Source: Allobosea sp.
GTDB lineage: Bacteria; Pseudomonadota; Alphaproteobacteria; Rhizobiales; Beijerinckiaceae
DNA length: 64,000 nt
Direction: 5' to 3'
NCBI GenBank assembly: GCA_024231975.1
Contig: JAAEQB010000080.1
Coordinates: 1-64,000 of the forward strand
The translations under genes and the position numbers were made by a program. This document shows, one piece after another, positions 56,815 to 64,000 of this stretch (position 1 is its first letter; each line of letters opens with the position of its first letter). The notes beneath the pieces were generated by a model that was given only the letters and a program-made list of their open reading frames with translations, was not told the DNA's origin and ran no database searches.

Positions 56815-58989
56815 ATGGCGTTGTCTACCGAACACTCGCGCTCGGCCGCATCGCGCCTGACGATCCAGCTCAGGATCGCGCTGGTCAGTGTCGTCTTCGT
56901 CCTGGGCCTCGTGCTGATTGGCATGGCGTCGTGGACAGGCAGCGGCCGGCTCACCGCCGCCTTCGAGGATCACAAGGCCTATTCCGCCCTCGCCGCCCGC
57001 TCGCGCGAAGTCGGTGCCGCGAGCTTCGCGCTGAAAGCCTTGAGCCGCGATGTCCGCTTTCGCCAGGAAACGACGGATATCAAGGACTTCGGCAGCGGTC
57101 TTGAATCACTGAAACAGGCGATTGCACGGCTCGGCGGCGCCAACGGAGCCGAGCGCGTACGCGACAGCATCGCCGCGCTCGACGCGCCGATGAAAGCGAT
57201 CGAGGCCGACTTCAAGGCGATCAGCGCGATGCAGCTCGCTTTGCGTTCCGCCGCTCCCGAAGGTCTCGCCGCCAGGCTGGAAGACGCCGCCGAAGCTCTG
57301 GAGACCAAGGTGCGCTCCAACAGCATGGGCTCGGATTCAGCCGACCTCGCCCGCCTGCCCGGTATCCTCGCGGCGCTGCGCCGGATCGACGCCGCCTATC
57401 GCCTCTCCCTCGACGAGAGCCTGCTCGGGCAGTGGGAGGTCGAGCAGGGCCGCTTCGAGCGCGCGCTCGGCCGCCCGGGCGTTCCCGCCGAGGCCAAGGC
57501 CGAGATCGAGCCGACCTTCAGGACTTACGCCGAGATCGTCCCCGCCTGGAGCAAGGCCGAGAAGGACTTCATGCTCGCCGGCGAGAAGCTCTCGGGCGAA
57601 TTCGACCTGATCGCCCCGCCGCTGCAGGAGCTCGAGACCCGGCTCTCGACCGAGGAGGCGCAGGCCGGCGCCCGCCTCTCCGAGGCGCAGAGCTGGACGC
57701 AGATGATCATCCTGGGGACGATCGCGGCCGCGCTCGTGCTCGGCCTGATCGCCGCCTTCATCGTCGGGCGTACCACCGCCCTGCCGCTCCGCCGCCTACG
57801 CGACGCCATGCTGAAGCTCGCCGCCGGCGACTACGAGGTCGCCATCGCCGGCCTGTCGCGTCGCGACGAGATCGGCCAGATGGCGCAGGCAGTGCAGGTC
57901 TTCAAGGACAATGGCCTCGCCGTGCAGCGGCTGGAGGCCGAGACCAGCGAGGGCCGGGCCGCAGCCGAGCGCCAGAACCTCGCCATTGCCCGCCAGCGCG
58001 AGGAGGCTGCCGCAGCGCAAGGCTCGCTGCTCGCCGAGCAGCGCGAAGTCGTCGCCCTGCTGGCCGAAGCGCTTGCCCGCCTCTCGCAGGGTGACCTCAC
58101 CGTGCGGATCGAGGATGTCGTCGCGCAGGACTACGAGACGCTGAAGCAGGATTTCAACAGCGCGATCGAGCGCCTCGCCGCCACCGTCGACGCAATCAAG
58201 GCAACCTCGATCGAGGTTGCGACCGCCGGCCGCGAGATCACCAGCGGCGCCGACGATCTCTCCAAGCGCACCGAGGAACAGGCCTCTTCGCTGGAGGAAA
58301 GCGCCGCAACCACCGAGGAGCTCGCCGCCTCGGTCAAGGCTGCGGCCGACGCCTCGCGCCAGGCCGCCAGGCTCTCGCATGAGGCGAGCGGCATCGCCCG
58401 CAAGGGCGGCGCCATCGTCGACGATGCGGTCCAAGCGATGACCCGGATCGAGGACGCTTCGAAGAAGATCTCGGACATCACCTCGGTGATCGACGAAATC
58501 GCCTTCCAGACCAACCTGCTTGCGCTCAACGCCGCGGTCGAGGCCGCCCGCGCCGGCGATGCCGGCAAAGGCTTCGCGGTCGTCGCCAGCGAGGTTCGTA
58601 CCCTCGCCCAGCGCTCCGCCGAGGCCGCCAAGAGCATCTCGGCGCTGATCAAGGCCTCGAACACGCAGGTCGGCGACGGCGTCGAGCTGGTGCGCTCGGC
58701 CGGCGCGGCGCTCGGCCAGATCGTCGAGGCGTCGCAGCGCGTCGCGACGACGGTCACCGAGGTCTCCTCGGCCTCGTCCGAGCAGGCCAGCGGCATCGAC
58801 GAGATGAGCCAGACCATCGCCCATATGGACGAGATGACTCAAGCGAACGCCGCGCTCGCCGAAGAGAGCGCCGCCTCGGCCACGGCGCTGGCGCAGCAGA
58901 TCGAGCGGCTGAACGGCCTGGTCGCGGCGTTCCGGACGCATGATGGCAGCCATGCCATCGACTTCTCCCACGAGCGGCGCCGCGCCTGA
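56815..58989 (+). CDS. Methyl-accepting chemotaxis protein
   Basis: 724 residues: TM1 (about 21-41), helical periplasmic sensor (about 42-295), TM2 (about 297-318), HAMP, a second HAMP-like segment, and the signalling domain, nearly identical around FQTNLLALNAAVEAARAGD to its upstream neighbour. The sensor differs completely, so this is a tandem duplication with sensor exchange or divergence. It lacks the C-terminal pentapeptide (ends DFSHERRRA). ATG 56815 is chosen over an upstream TTG. Confidence 0.9.
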   Translation: MALSTEHSRSAASRLTIQLRIALVSVVFVLGLVLIGMASWTGSGRLTAAFEDHKAYSALAARSREVGAASFALKALSRDVRFRQETTDIKDFGSGLESLKQAIARLGGANGAERVRDSIAALDAPMKAIEADFKAISAMQLALRSAAPEGLAARLEDAAEALETKVRSNSMGSDSADLARLPGILAALRRIDAAYRLSLDESLLGQWEVEQGRFERALGRPGVPAEAKAEIEPTFRTYAEIVPAWSKAEKDFMLAGEKLSGEFDLIAPPLQELETRLSTEEAQAGARLSEAQSWTQMIILGTIAAALVLGLIAAFIVGRTTALPLRRLRDAMLKLAAGDYEVAIAGLSRRDEIGQMAQAVQVFKDNGLAVQRLEAETSEGRAAAERQNLAIARQREEAAAAQGSLLAEQREVVALLAEALARLSQGDLTVRIEDVVAQDYETLKQDFNSAIERLAATVDAIKATSIEVATAGREITSGADDLSKRTEEQASSLEESAATTEELAASVKAAADASRQAARLSHEASGIARKGGAIVDDAVQAMTRIEDASKKISDITSVIDEIAFQTNLLALNAAVEAARAGDAGKGFAVVASEVRTLAQRSAEAAKSISALIKASNTQVGDGVELVRSAGAALGQIVEASQRVATTVTEVSSASSEQASGIDEMSQTIAHMDEMTQANAALAEESAASATALAQQIERLNGLVAAFRTHDGSHAIDFSHERRRA

Positions 58990-59022
58990 TCGAAGTGCTC
59001 GTTCGTCTAACAAGCAAGCTCA

Positions 59023-59156
59023 TCCCCTTCCCCCCGCTTGCGGTGGGGAAGGGTTAGGGATGGGGGGCCGGAAAGCAGGGCACCATTCTTCTTCCAGTCT
59101 GGTGCCAAGCGGCGCTACCCCCCACCCAACCCTCCCCACCGCAAGCGGGGGGAGGG
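59023..59156. repeat. Palindromic repeat family B, copy 2
   Basis: Left end CCCTTCCCCCCGCTTGCGG and right end CCGCAAGCGGGGGGAGGG are the same as in copy 1 (18803-18934), with an unrelated core. It lies in the 269-base gap between the second chemoreceptor and the RNA methyltransferase gene. Confidence 0.85.
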
Positions 59157-59258
59157 CTTGAGCCTCGCAGACGCCATGAGCCTCTTTCGGCAACAGTTGA
59201 CGGGAGCGGCACAGCCGGCGCATGGCTGCGCCCTCTTTCAGGACGCAGCCTTCATCAC

Positions 59259-60056
59259 ATGACCGGTTCCGGCACCGACCGCACCCGCCCGTCCATTGCG
59301 GGACAGGCCCCCATCGTCATCCTCGTCGAACCGCAGCTCGCCGAGAATATCGGCATGTGCGCCCGCGCCATGGCGAATTTCGGCCTGACGGAACTGCGCC
59401 TCGTCGCGCCGCGCGATGGCTGGCCGAGCGGTGGCGGCCTGAAGAAGGGCGCGACTGCTGCCGCTTCCGGCGCCACCCATATCCTCGACAATGCCCGGCT
59501 CTTCCCCGATGCCGCCGCAGCGATCGCCGATCTCAACCATGTGCTGGCGACGACCGCCCGCGAGCGCGGCCAGATGAAGCGCGTCTTCACCCCGGCCGAG
59601 GCGATGCCGGGTCTCGGCGAACGCATCGCGACCGGCGAGCGCGTCGGCATCCTGTTCGGGCGCGAGCGCATCGGCTTGACCAATGAGGAGATCAGCTTCG
59701 CCGACGCGATCCTGACCTTCCCGGTCAACCCCGCCTTCGCCTCCCTCAATCTGGCGCAGGCGGTGCTGCTCTGCGGCTATGAATGGCTGAAGACCAATGG
59801 CGGCGAGCCGGCTTTCCGCGAGAACAACCCCTCCCCGCCGGCGAGCCGCGCCACCGTCCTCTCGATGTTTGACTATCTCGAAGGCGAGCTCGATCGCTGC
59901 GGCTTCTTCCCGCCCGGCAAGAAGCCGATCATGACCGCCAATCTGCGCGACATCCTGCACCGGCTCGACATGACCGAGCAGGAGGCGCGCACCCTGCGCG
60001 GCGTCTTCAAGTCGCTGGCCGAGGGGCCGAGAGCCGGCCGCGAGCCGAAAGCCTGA
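59259..60056 (+). CDS. trmJ: SPOUT-family tRNA/rRNA methyltransferase (TrmJ-like)
   Basis: 265 residues. SPOUT motifs are visible: motif 1 VEPQLAENIGMCARAMANFG, motif 2 VGILFGRERIGLTNEEIS, motif 3 FPVNPAFASLNLAQAVLLCG. TrmJ 2'-O-methylates position 32 of certain tRNAs; close relatives act on other RNAs, so the exact target is not certain. The C-terminal extension (about 100 residues) is normal for TrmJ. Confidence 0.83.
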   Translation: MTGSGTDRTRPSIAGQAPIVILVEPQLAENIGMCARAMANFGLTELRLVAPRDGWPSGGGLKKGATAAASGATHILDNARLFPDAAAAIADLNHVLATTARERGQMKRVFTPAEAMPGLGERIATGERVGILFGRERIGLTNEEISFADAILTFPVNPAFASLNLAQAVLLCGYEWLKTNGGEPAFRENNPSPPASRATVLSMFDYLEGELDRCGFFPPGKKPIMTANLRDILHRLDMTEQEARTLRGVFKSLAEGPRAGREPKA

Positions 60057-60069
60057 CGATCTCCGCATG

Positions 60070-60098
60070 AAAACGCCGCCGCAGAAGCTGCGGCGGCG
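60070..60098 (-). terminator. Hairpin terminator of the NMT1-type ABC operon
   Basis: A perfect 11-bp stem (CGCCGCCGCAG 60074-60084, CTGCGGCGGCG 60088-60098) with a 3-base loop. On the minus strand it is followed by TTTT. It lies just past the substrate-binding gene's stop and may also slow rightward transcription from trmJ. The short T-run makes it moderate. Confidence 0.6.
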
Positions 60099-60125
60099 CC
60101 TTGTCGTCGTCGGCTTGCGAGGGCT

Positions 60126-61142
60126 TCAGCTGCCCGAGCGCCCGGCGAGCTGCGGCACGAACATGTCGCTCCACTTGGCCGGCTTGACCTTGATCGAGCC
60201 AGCCTTGTGCATGAACTCGGCGAACTGCATCACGCCCTCCGGCGTCGCGGTGAAGCGCGCATCCTTGTCCTCGATCATCTCCTGGACCTCGGCCGCATCG
60301 ACCTTGACCTTGGAGCTCTTGGCGAAGATCTCGGCCGCCAGCTTCTTGTCCTTGGCGATCAGCGCGGTGGCGTCGTCCATCGCGTCGATGAAGGCCTGCG
60401 TCATCTTCGGATTGGCGTCGACGAACTTCTTCGGCGCGAAGGTGACGTCGAGCGTCAGGTTGCCGAGATAGTCGACCGAGTTGAGCACGCGGTGGATGCC
60501 GGGGCTCTTCGCCTCGATGTACTGGAAGGGCGGCGAGGTGAAATGCGCCTTGATCTCGGTCTTGCCGCCGATCAGCGCCGCCAGCGCCTCCGGATGTGGC
60601 AGGCTCACGGTCATCGGGTCCATCTTGGCATAAGCAGCATCGCCGAACTCCTTGGCCGCAATCATCTGCAGCACCACCGCAGCGAGCGAGGTCTTGATCC
60701 CCGGCAGCGCGATCTTGTCGGCGGTGGTGAAGTCCTTCAGCGCCTTCAGCTCCGGCTTGTTCGACATCAGCCAGAGCGAGGTCGAGCTCATGCCGGAGAC
60801 GCCGACGACCTCGACGCCCGGAATGCCCTTGGCCTTGGCCCAGAGCGTGACGAAGCCGGGAGCGCCGGTGCCGGCGAAGTCGAGCGTGCCGGCCATCATC
60901 GCGTCGTTGATGACGTTGCCGCCGTCGAGCATCAGCCAGTTGACCTTGACGTCGCCGAGCCCGGCCGCCTTGGCGCGCTTCTCCAGGAACTGCTGATCCT
61001 GCATCACGATCAGCGGCAGATAGAGGATGCCGAAGCCCTTGGAGATGCGGACCTCGCTGACCTCCGCCCGGGCGGGGGCGATGAAGGCGGCGCCGAGCGC
61101 CAGGGCCGCGATCGCGGCGCGAAGACAGGTCTTGATCGTCAT
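60126..61142 (-). CDS. NMT1/TauA-type ABC transporter substrate-binding protein
   Basis: 338 residues. Signal peptide (AAIAALALGAAFIAPARA|EVSEV). The mature domain resembles nitrate/sulfonate/taurine binding proteins (GFGILYLPLIVMQDQQFLEKR, LMLDGGNVINDAMMAGTLDF, GIKTSLAAVVLQMIAAKEF). The ligand is not deducible. It is third in a leftward operon after the ATPase and permease genes; a hairpin terminator follows. Confidence 0.87.
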   Translation of the reverse strand: MTIKTCLRAAIAALALGAAFIAPARAEVSEVRISKGFGILYLPLIVMQDQQFLEKRAKAAGLGDVKVNWLMLDGGNVINDAMMAGTLDFAGTGAPGFVTLWAKAKGIPGVEVVGVSGMSSTSLWLMSNKPELKALKDFTTADKIALPGIKTSLAAVVLQMIAAKEFGDAAYAKMDPMTVSLPHPEALAALIGGKTEIKAHFTSPPFQYIEAKSPGIHRVLNSVDYLGNLTLDVTFAPKKFVDANPKMTQAFIDAMDDATALIAKDKKLAAEIFAKSSKVKVDAAEVQEMIEDKDARFTATPEGVMQFAEFMHKAGSIKVKPAKWSDMFVPQLAGRSGS

Positions 61143-61192
61143 TGGAGTCTCTCCCTTTGAACCTTGGCCGTTCGGCCTTGTGAAAGCGGATG

Positions 61193-62059
61193 TCAGTGCT
61201 GCATGCCCCAGCGGCGGATTGTCTTGCGCTCGATGGTGGCGAAGATGACGTTCTCGACGAACAGGCCGATCAGGATGACCGTGAACAGGCCGGCGAAGAC
61301 GTTGGCGGTTTCGAGCTGATTGCGGTTCTCGAAGATGAACCAGCCGAGGCCGCCCGATCCCGAGGACACGCCGAAGACGAGCTCGGCCGCGATCAGGGTG
61401 CGCCAGGCGAAGGCCCAGCCGACCTTGAGGCCGGTCAGGATCGCCGGGAAGGCGGCCGGGATCAGGATCAGCCTCACCAGCTTGAGGCCGCGCAGGCCAT
61501 AGTTCTGGCCGACCATGCGTAGCGTGTTCGAAACCGAACGGAAGCCGGCATGGGTGTTGAGTGCGATCGCCCACAGCACCGAATGCACCAGCACGAAGAT
61601 GATGCTGCCGGTGCCCAGGCCGAACCAGATCAACGCCAGCGGCAGCAAGGCGATCGCCGGCAGCGGGTTGAACATCGAGGTCAGCGTCTCCAAGAGGTCG
61701 GCGCCGATGCGCGAGCCGATCGCCAGCGTGGTCAGCAGCGCCGCGAGACCGATACCGATGCCGTAGCCGATCACCAGCGTCTGCAGCGAGACCAGCATGC
61801 GCTGGGGAATGACGCCGTTGACAATGTTGCCGACGAAGGCCTCGACGGTCTGGCCGAAGGTCGGGAACAGCAGGGGATTGCCGAGCCAGCGGCCATAAAG
61901 CTCCCAGGCCAGGGCAAGCACGGCGAGGATGAAGGCCTTGCGGACGAAGCCGAGGCGGTAGATCCGCTCGGCGAGGCCGATCGACTTCGCCACCACGGGC
62001 GCGTCGCTCGAATGGACCTCGCGGATGATTTCGGGGCGGAAGCTGACGAGATCGGTCAT
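61193..62059 (-). CDS. ABC transporter permease (SsuC/TauC type)
   Basis: 288 residues with about six TM helices. The coupling-loop motif VSNTLRMVGQNYGLRGLKLV and the following LILIPAAFPAILTGLKVGWA are typical of TauC/SsuC permeases. ATG 62059 is chosen because GGAGGT lies 7 bases upstream; a GTG three codons earlier is possible. The start lies 16 bases past the ATPase stop. Confidence 0.88.
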   Translation of the reverse strand: MTDLVSFRPEIIREVHSSDAPVVAKSIGLAERIYRLGFVRKAFILAVLALAWELYGRWLGNPLLFPTFGQTVEAFVGNIVNGVIPQRMLVSLQTLVIGYGIGIGLAALLTTLAIGSRIGADLLETLTSMFNPLPAIALLPLALIWFGLGTGSIIFVLVHSVLWAIALNTHAGFRSVSNTLRMVGQNYGLRGLKLVRLILIPAAFPAILTGLKVGWAFAWRTLIAAELVFGVSSGSGGLGWFIFENRNQLETANVFAGLFTVILIGLFVENVIFATIERKTIRRWGMQH

Positions 62060-62075
62060 GTCGGTCACCTCCGGC

Positions 62076-62855
62076 TCAGTGATGTGCGAAGAGCATGTCG
62101 TTGATGCGGGTTTCGAGCTCGGCCTGCTTGCCGGTGCCCATCTCCTCGGGCGGCACGCTGTTGAGCTCGGCCTTGACCTCGCCGGGATGCGGCGAGAGCA
62201 GGAGGATGCGGGTTCCGATGCGGATCGCCTCCTCGATCGAATGGGTGACGAAGAGCACGGTGAACTGCGTGTCGTCCCAGAGCCGCAGCAATTCGTCCTG
62301 CATCTTGCGGCGCGTCAGCGCGTCGAGCGCGGCGAAGGGCTCGTCCATCAACAGCACGTCGGGCTCCATCGCCATGCCGCGGGCGATGGCGACGCGCTGC
62401 TTCATGCCGCCGGACAGCATATGCGGGTAGCTGTCGATGAACTTGGCGAGGCCGACCTTCTCGATATAGGAGCGCGCCCGCTCCTCGGCCTCGGCCGGCG
62501 TCGCCCGGCCCGAGGCCGTCAGCGCGAAGACGACGTTCTCGCGCACCGTCTTCCACGGCAGCAGCTGGTCGAATTCCTGGAACACCATCATCCGGTCAGG
62601 GCCGGGGCCGGTGACGGTGCGCCCTTTCAGGGAAATCTGCCCCTCGACCGGCGTCAGATAGCCGCCGATCGCCTTGAGCAGGGTCGACTTGCCGCAGCCG
62701 GAGGGGCCGAGCAGGACGAAGCGGTCGGACGGGTAGACGTCGAACGAGACCTTCCGCGTCGCGGTGACCACGACGTCGGGCGTCTTGTACTGCAGCGTCA
62801 CGCCCTCGACGGAGAGGAGCGGAGCCGCGGATGCGGCATCGAACGGGGCTAGCAT
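62076..62855 (-). CDS. ABC transporter ATP-binding protein (SsuB/TauB type)
   Basis: 259 residues. Walker A GPSGCGKSTLLKAIGG, Q-loop MVFQEFDQLLPW, signature LSGGMKQRVAIARGM, Walker B VLLMDEPFAALDAL, switch His in VTHSIEEAI. First gene of the three-gene uptake operon. GGGAGGG precedes the ATG. Divergent from the two-component system, which may regulate it. Confidence 0.9.
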   Translation of the reverse strand: MLAPFDAASAAPLLSVEGVTLQYKTPDVVVTATRKVSFDVYPSDRFVLLGPSGCGKSTLLKAIGGYLTPVEGQISLKGRTVTGPGPDRMMVFQEFDQLLPWKTVRENVVFALTASGRATPAEAEERARSYIEKVGLAKFIDSYPHMLSGGMKQRVAIARGMAMEPDVLLMDEPFAALDALTRRKMQDELLRLWDDTQFTVLFVTHSIEEAIRIGTRILLLSPHPGEVKAELNSVPPEEMGTGKQAELETRINDMLFAHH

Positions 62856-62960
62856 GAACCCTCCCTTGCTTCGTTTCCCAGCACACTTATGGGCGCTTGC
62901 CGGATGGGATAGCCTGCTCCGCTGACACCAACCTGACTCAGGGAAACGGAGACCCAGGGC

Positions 62961-63626
62961 TTGCGCATCCTCGTCGTCGAAGACACCGCCGACATCGCCG
63001 AAGCCGTCGTGATGCGGCTCGAGAAGATCGGCCACGCCGTCGACTGGGAGCAGGACGGCCAGACCGCCGCCGAGCTGATCGAGGTGCAGGCCTATGATCT
63101 CGTCATCCTCGACCTGACGCTGCCCGGCCAGGACGGGCTTGCCATCCTCAAGGGCATGCGAGCCCGCAAGGTGAAGACGCCGGTGCTGGTGCTCACAGCC
63201 CGCTCGCATGTCGACGAGCGCATCGGCGCGCTCGACCTCGGCGCCGACGACTACCTGATCAAGCCCTTCGACTATGGCGAGCTCGAAGCGCGCGCCCGCG
63301 CCCTGCTGCGCCGCAGCGCCGGCCAATCGGACAATCTCCTGCGCGTCGGCCCGCTGGTGATCGACCGCGCCGGCCGCATCGCCAGCATCGGCGAGCGCCC
63401 GCTCAACCTGACCAGGCGCGAGCTCACTGTGCTGGAGATTCTCGCCGCCCGGCCGGAGCGCATCGTGCCGAAGGAGGAGCTGGTCGAGCAGCTCTTCAAT
63501 TTCGAGCAGGAGGCGAGCCCCAACGCCGTCGAGCAGTTCGTGGCGCGGCTGCGGCGCAAGCTCGCCGACGCGCCGATCGAGATCCGCACCTTGCGCGGGC
63601 TGGGCTATCAACTTGCCGCTCTCTGA
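62961..63626 (+). CDS. OmpR/TctD-type response regulator
   Basis: 221 residues. Receiver domain: acidic pair in VVEDTAD, phospho-acceptor Asp51 in VILDLTLPGQDG, Lys101 in LIKPFDYGEL. The C-terminal winged helix (LTRRELTVLEILAARPERIV, then VARLRRKL and IRTLRGLGYQLA) is OmpR-type. The start is TTG at 62961 with CGGAG upstream. It overlaps the kinase gene by 14 bases. Divergent from the ABC operon. Confidence 0.88.
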   Translation: MRILVVEDTADIAEAVVMRLEKIGHAVDWEQDGQTAAELIEVQAYDLVILDLTLPGQDGLAILKGMRARKVKTPVLVLTARSHVDERIGALDLGADDYLIKPFDYGELEARARALLRRSAGQSDNLLRVGPLVIDRAGRIASIGERPLNLTRRELTVLEILAARPERIVPKEELVEQLFNFEQEASPNAVEQFVARLRRKLADAPIEIRTLRGLGYQLAAL

Positions 63627-64000
63627 CCTGCGCCTCTCGCTGCGCGCCCGCATCATCGCCGTGCTCTCGGCGGTGCTGGCGAGCGGGGCCGTGGCGCTCG
63701 GCCTGATCGCCTGGCATTCCGCCGGGCTCGCGGCGCAGCAGGCCTATGACCGCCTCCTCTCCGGCGGTGCCGTCCAGATCGCCGAGAACATCTATCTCCA
63801 GGGCGGCGTGCTGACGCTCGAGCCGCCGGCCTCGGCGATCGCGACGCTCTCCGACTACGACCTCGTCTTCTACAAGGTCGTCGACCCGCGCGGCGTCGTC
63901 GTCGCCGGCTATGAGGACCTGCGATCGCAGGCGACCTGGGAGGCGACGCGTAGCGGCGTCGTGCTGGAGGACGGCACCTATCAAGGCCATCCGGTCCGGA
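63613..64000 (+). CDS. Sensor histidine kinase, N-terminal part (cut by window end)
   Basis: An open frame from TTG 63613 runs to the window end (129 codons). It starts LPLSDLRLSLRARIIAVLSA and continues through a TM helix (IIAVLSAVLASGAVALGLIAW) into a periplasmic sensor region with YDRLLSGGAVQIAENIY, the pattern of 2CSK_N/TctE-type kinases. The catalytic part lies beyond the window. It overlaps the response regulator, so they are co-translated. Confidence 0.82.
   Translation, partial: MPLSDLRLSLRARIIAVLSAVLASGAVALGLIAWHSAGLAAQQAYDRLLSGGAVQIAENIYLQGGVLTLEPPASAIATLSDYDLVFYKVVDPRGVVVAGYEDLRSQATWEATRSGVVLEDGTYQGHPVR

Overview
This 64 kb window is GC-rich, densely coded chromosomal DNA. It most resembles an alphaproteobacterium of the Hyphomicrobiales (Bosea/Methylobacterium-like soil or rhizosphere bacteria). 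That assignment is inferred from gene families (Usg, BcsS, ExoD, a molybdenum hydroxylase cluster with CoxD/E/F/G/I-type helpers, a liv operon carrying an extra small membrane protein, CtlX plus ornithine cyclodeaminase) and from several dispersed palindromic repeat families. I see no rRNA, tRNA, CRISPR array, prophage or intact insertion sequence.

Left part (1-13.5 kb). The first 0.7 kb is a gene graveyard holding 3' remnants of radC and of a PhzF-family gene. Next come a divergent dehydrogenase/TetR pair with a nested palindromic operator, a quinone reductase, and a four-gene operon (3403-7506): circularly permuted ATP-grasp, alpha-E protein, transglutaminase-like protein, and Anbu, the proteasome-like protease. 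Anbu appears to start at a TTG that places the catalytic Thr second. The transglutaminase-like protein has Pro where the catalytic Cys is expected. A DMT exporter, an Rrf2 regulator with a palindromic site, a CHASE4-GGDEF-EAL cyclic-di-GMP enzyme, ExoD, Usg and BcsS follow; the last genes suggest an envelope or exopolysaccharide theme.

Central part (13.4-28.2 kb). A molybdenum hydroxylase system is read mostly leftwards: the small, large and medium subunits, then a MoxR ATPase, an NTF2-like protein, a CoxE-type VWA protein, a split XdhC (CoxI-like and CoxF-like) interrupted by two LysE exporters, and a fused molybdopterin-binding/cytidylyltransferase. A CoxG-like protein lies further upstream. 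The large subunit has the form II loop AYRGAGR, so CO is not its expected substrate. A soluble globin-coupled chemoreceptor is divergent from the hydroxylase operon. Four of the larger gaps inside the leftward gene strings hold palindromic repeats of four different families.

Right-centre (28.3-46.8 kb). Small catabolic clusters: a PcaB-like lyase, flavin reductase, GntR/FCD regulator, cupin plus D-amino-acid-dehydrogenase-like pair, two BASS-type transporters, and a second amino-acid oxidase beside CtlX, ornithine cyclodeaminase and a divergent Lrp regulator (a citrulline/ornithine-to-proline route). Core genes rpe and purB lie here; purB is translationally coupled to a phosphoesterase and a small hydrolase.

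Right part (46.9-64 kb). A complete branched-chain amino acid ABC operon (livH-M-G-F, a small membrane protein, livK), an M19 dipeptidase, two tandem chemoreceptors (one with a GWEEF CheR-docking tail), a TrmJ-like RNA methyltransferase, an NMT1-type ABC transporter, and a divergent OmpR-type regulator with a sensor kinase cut by the window end.
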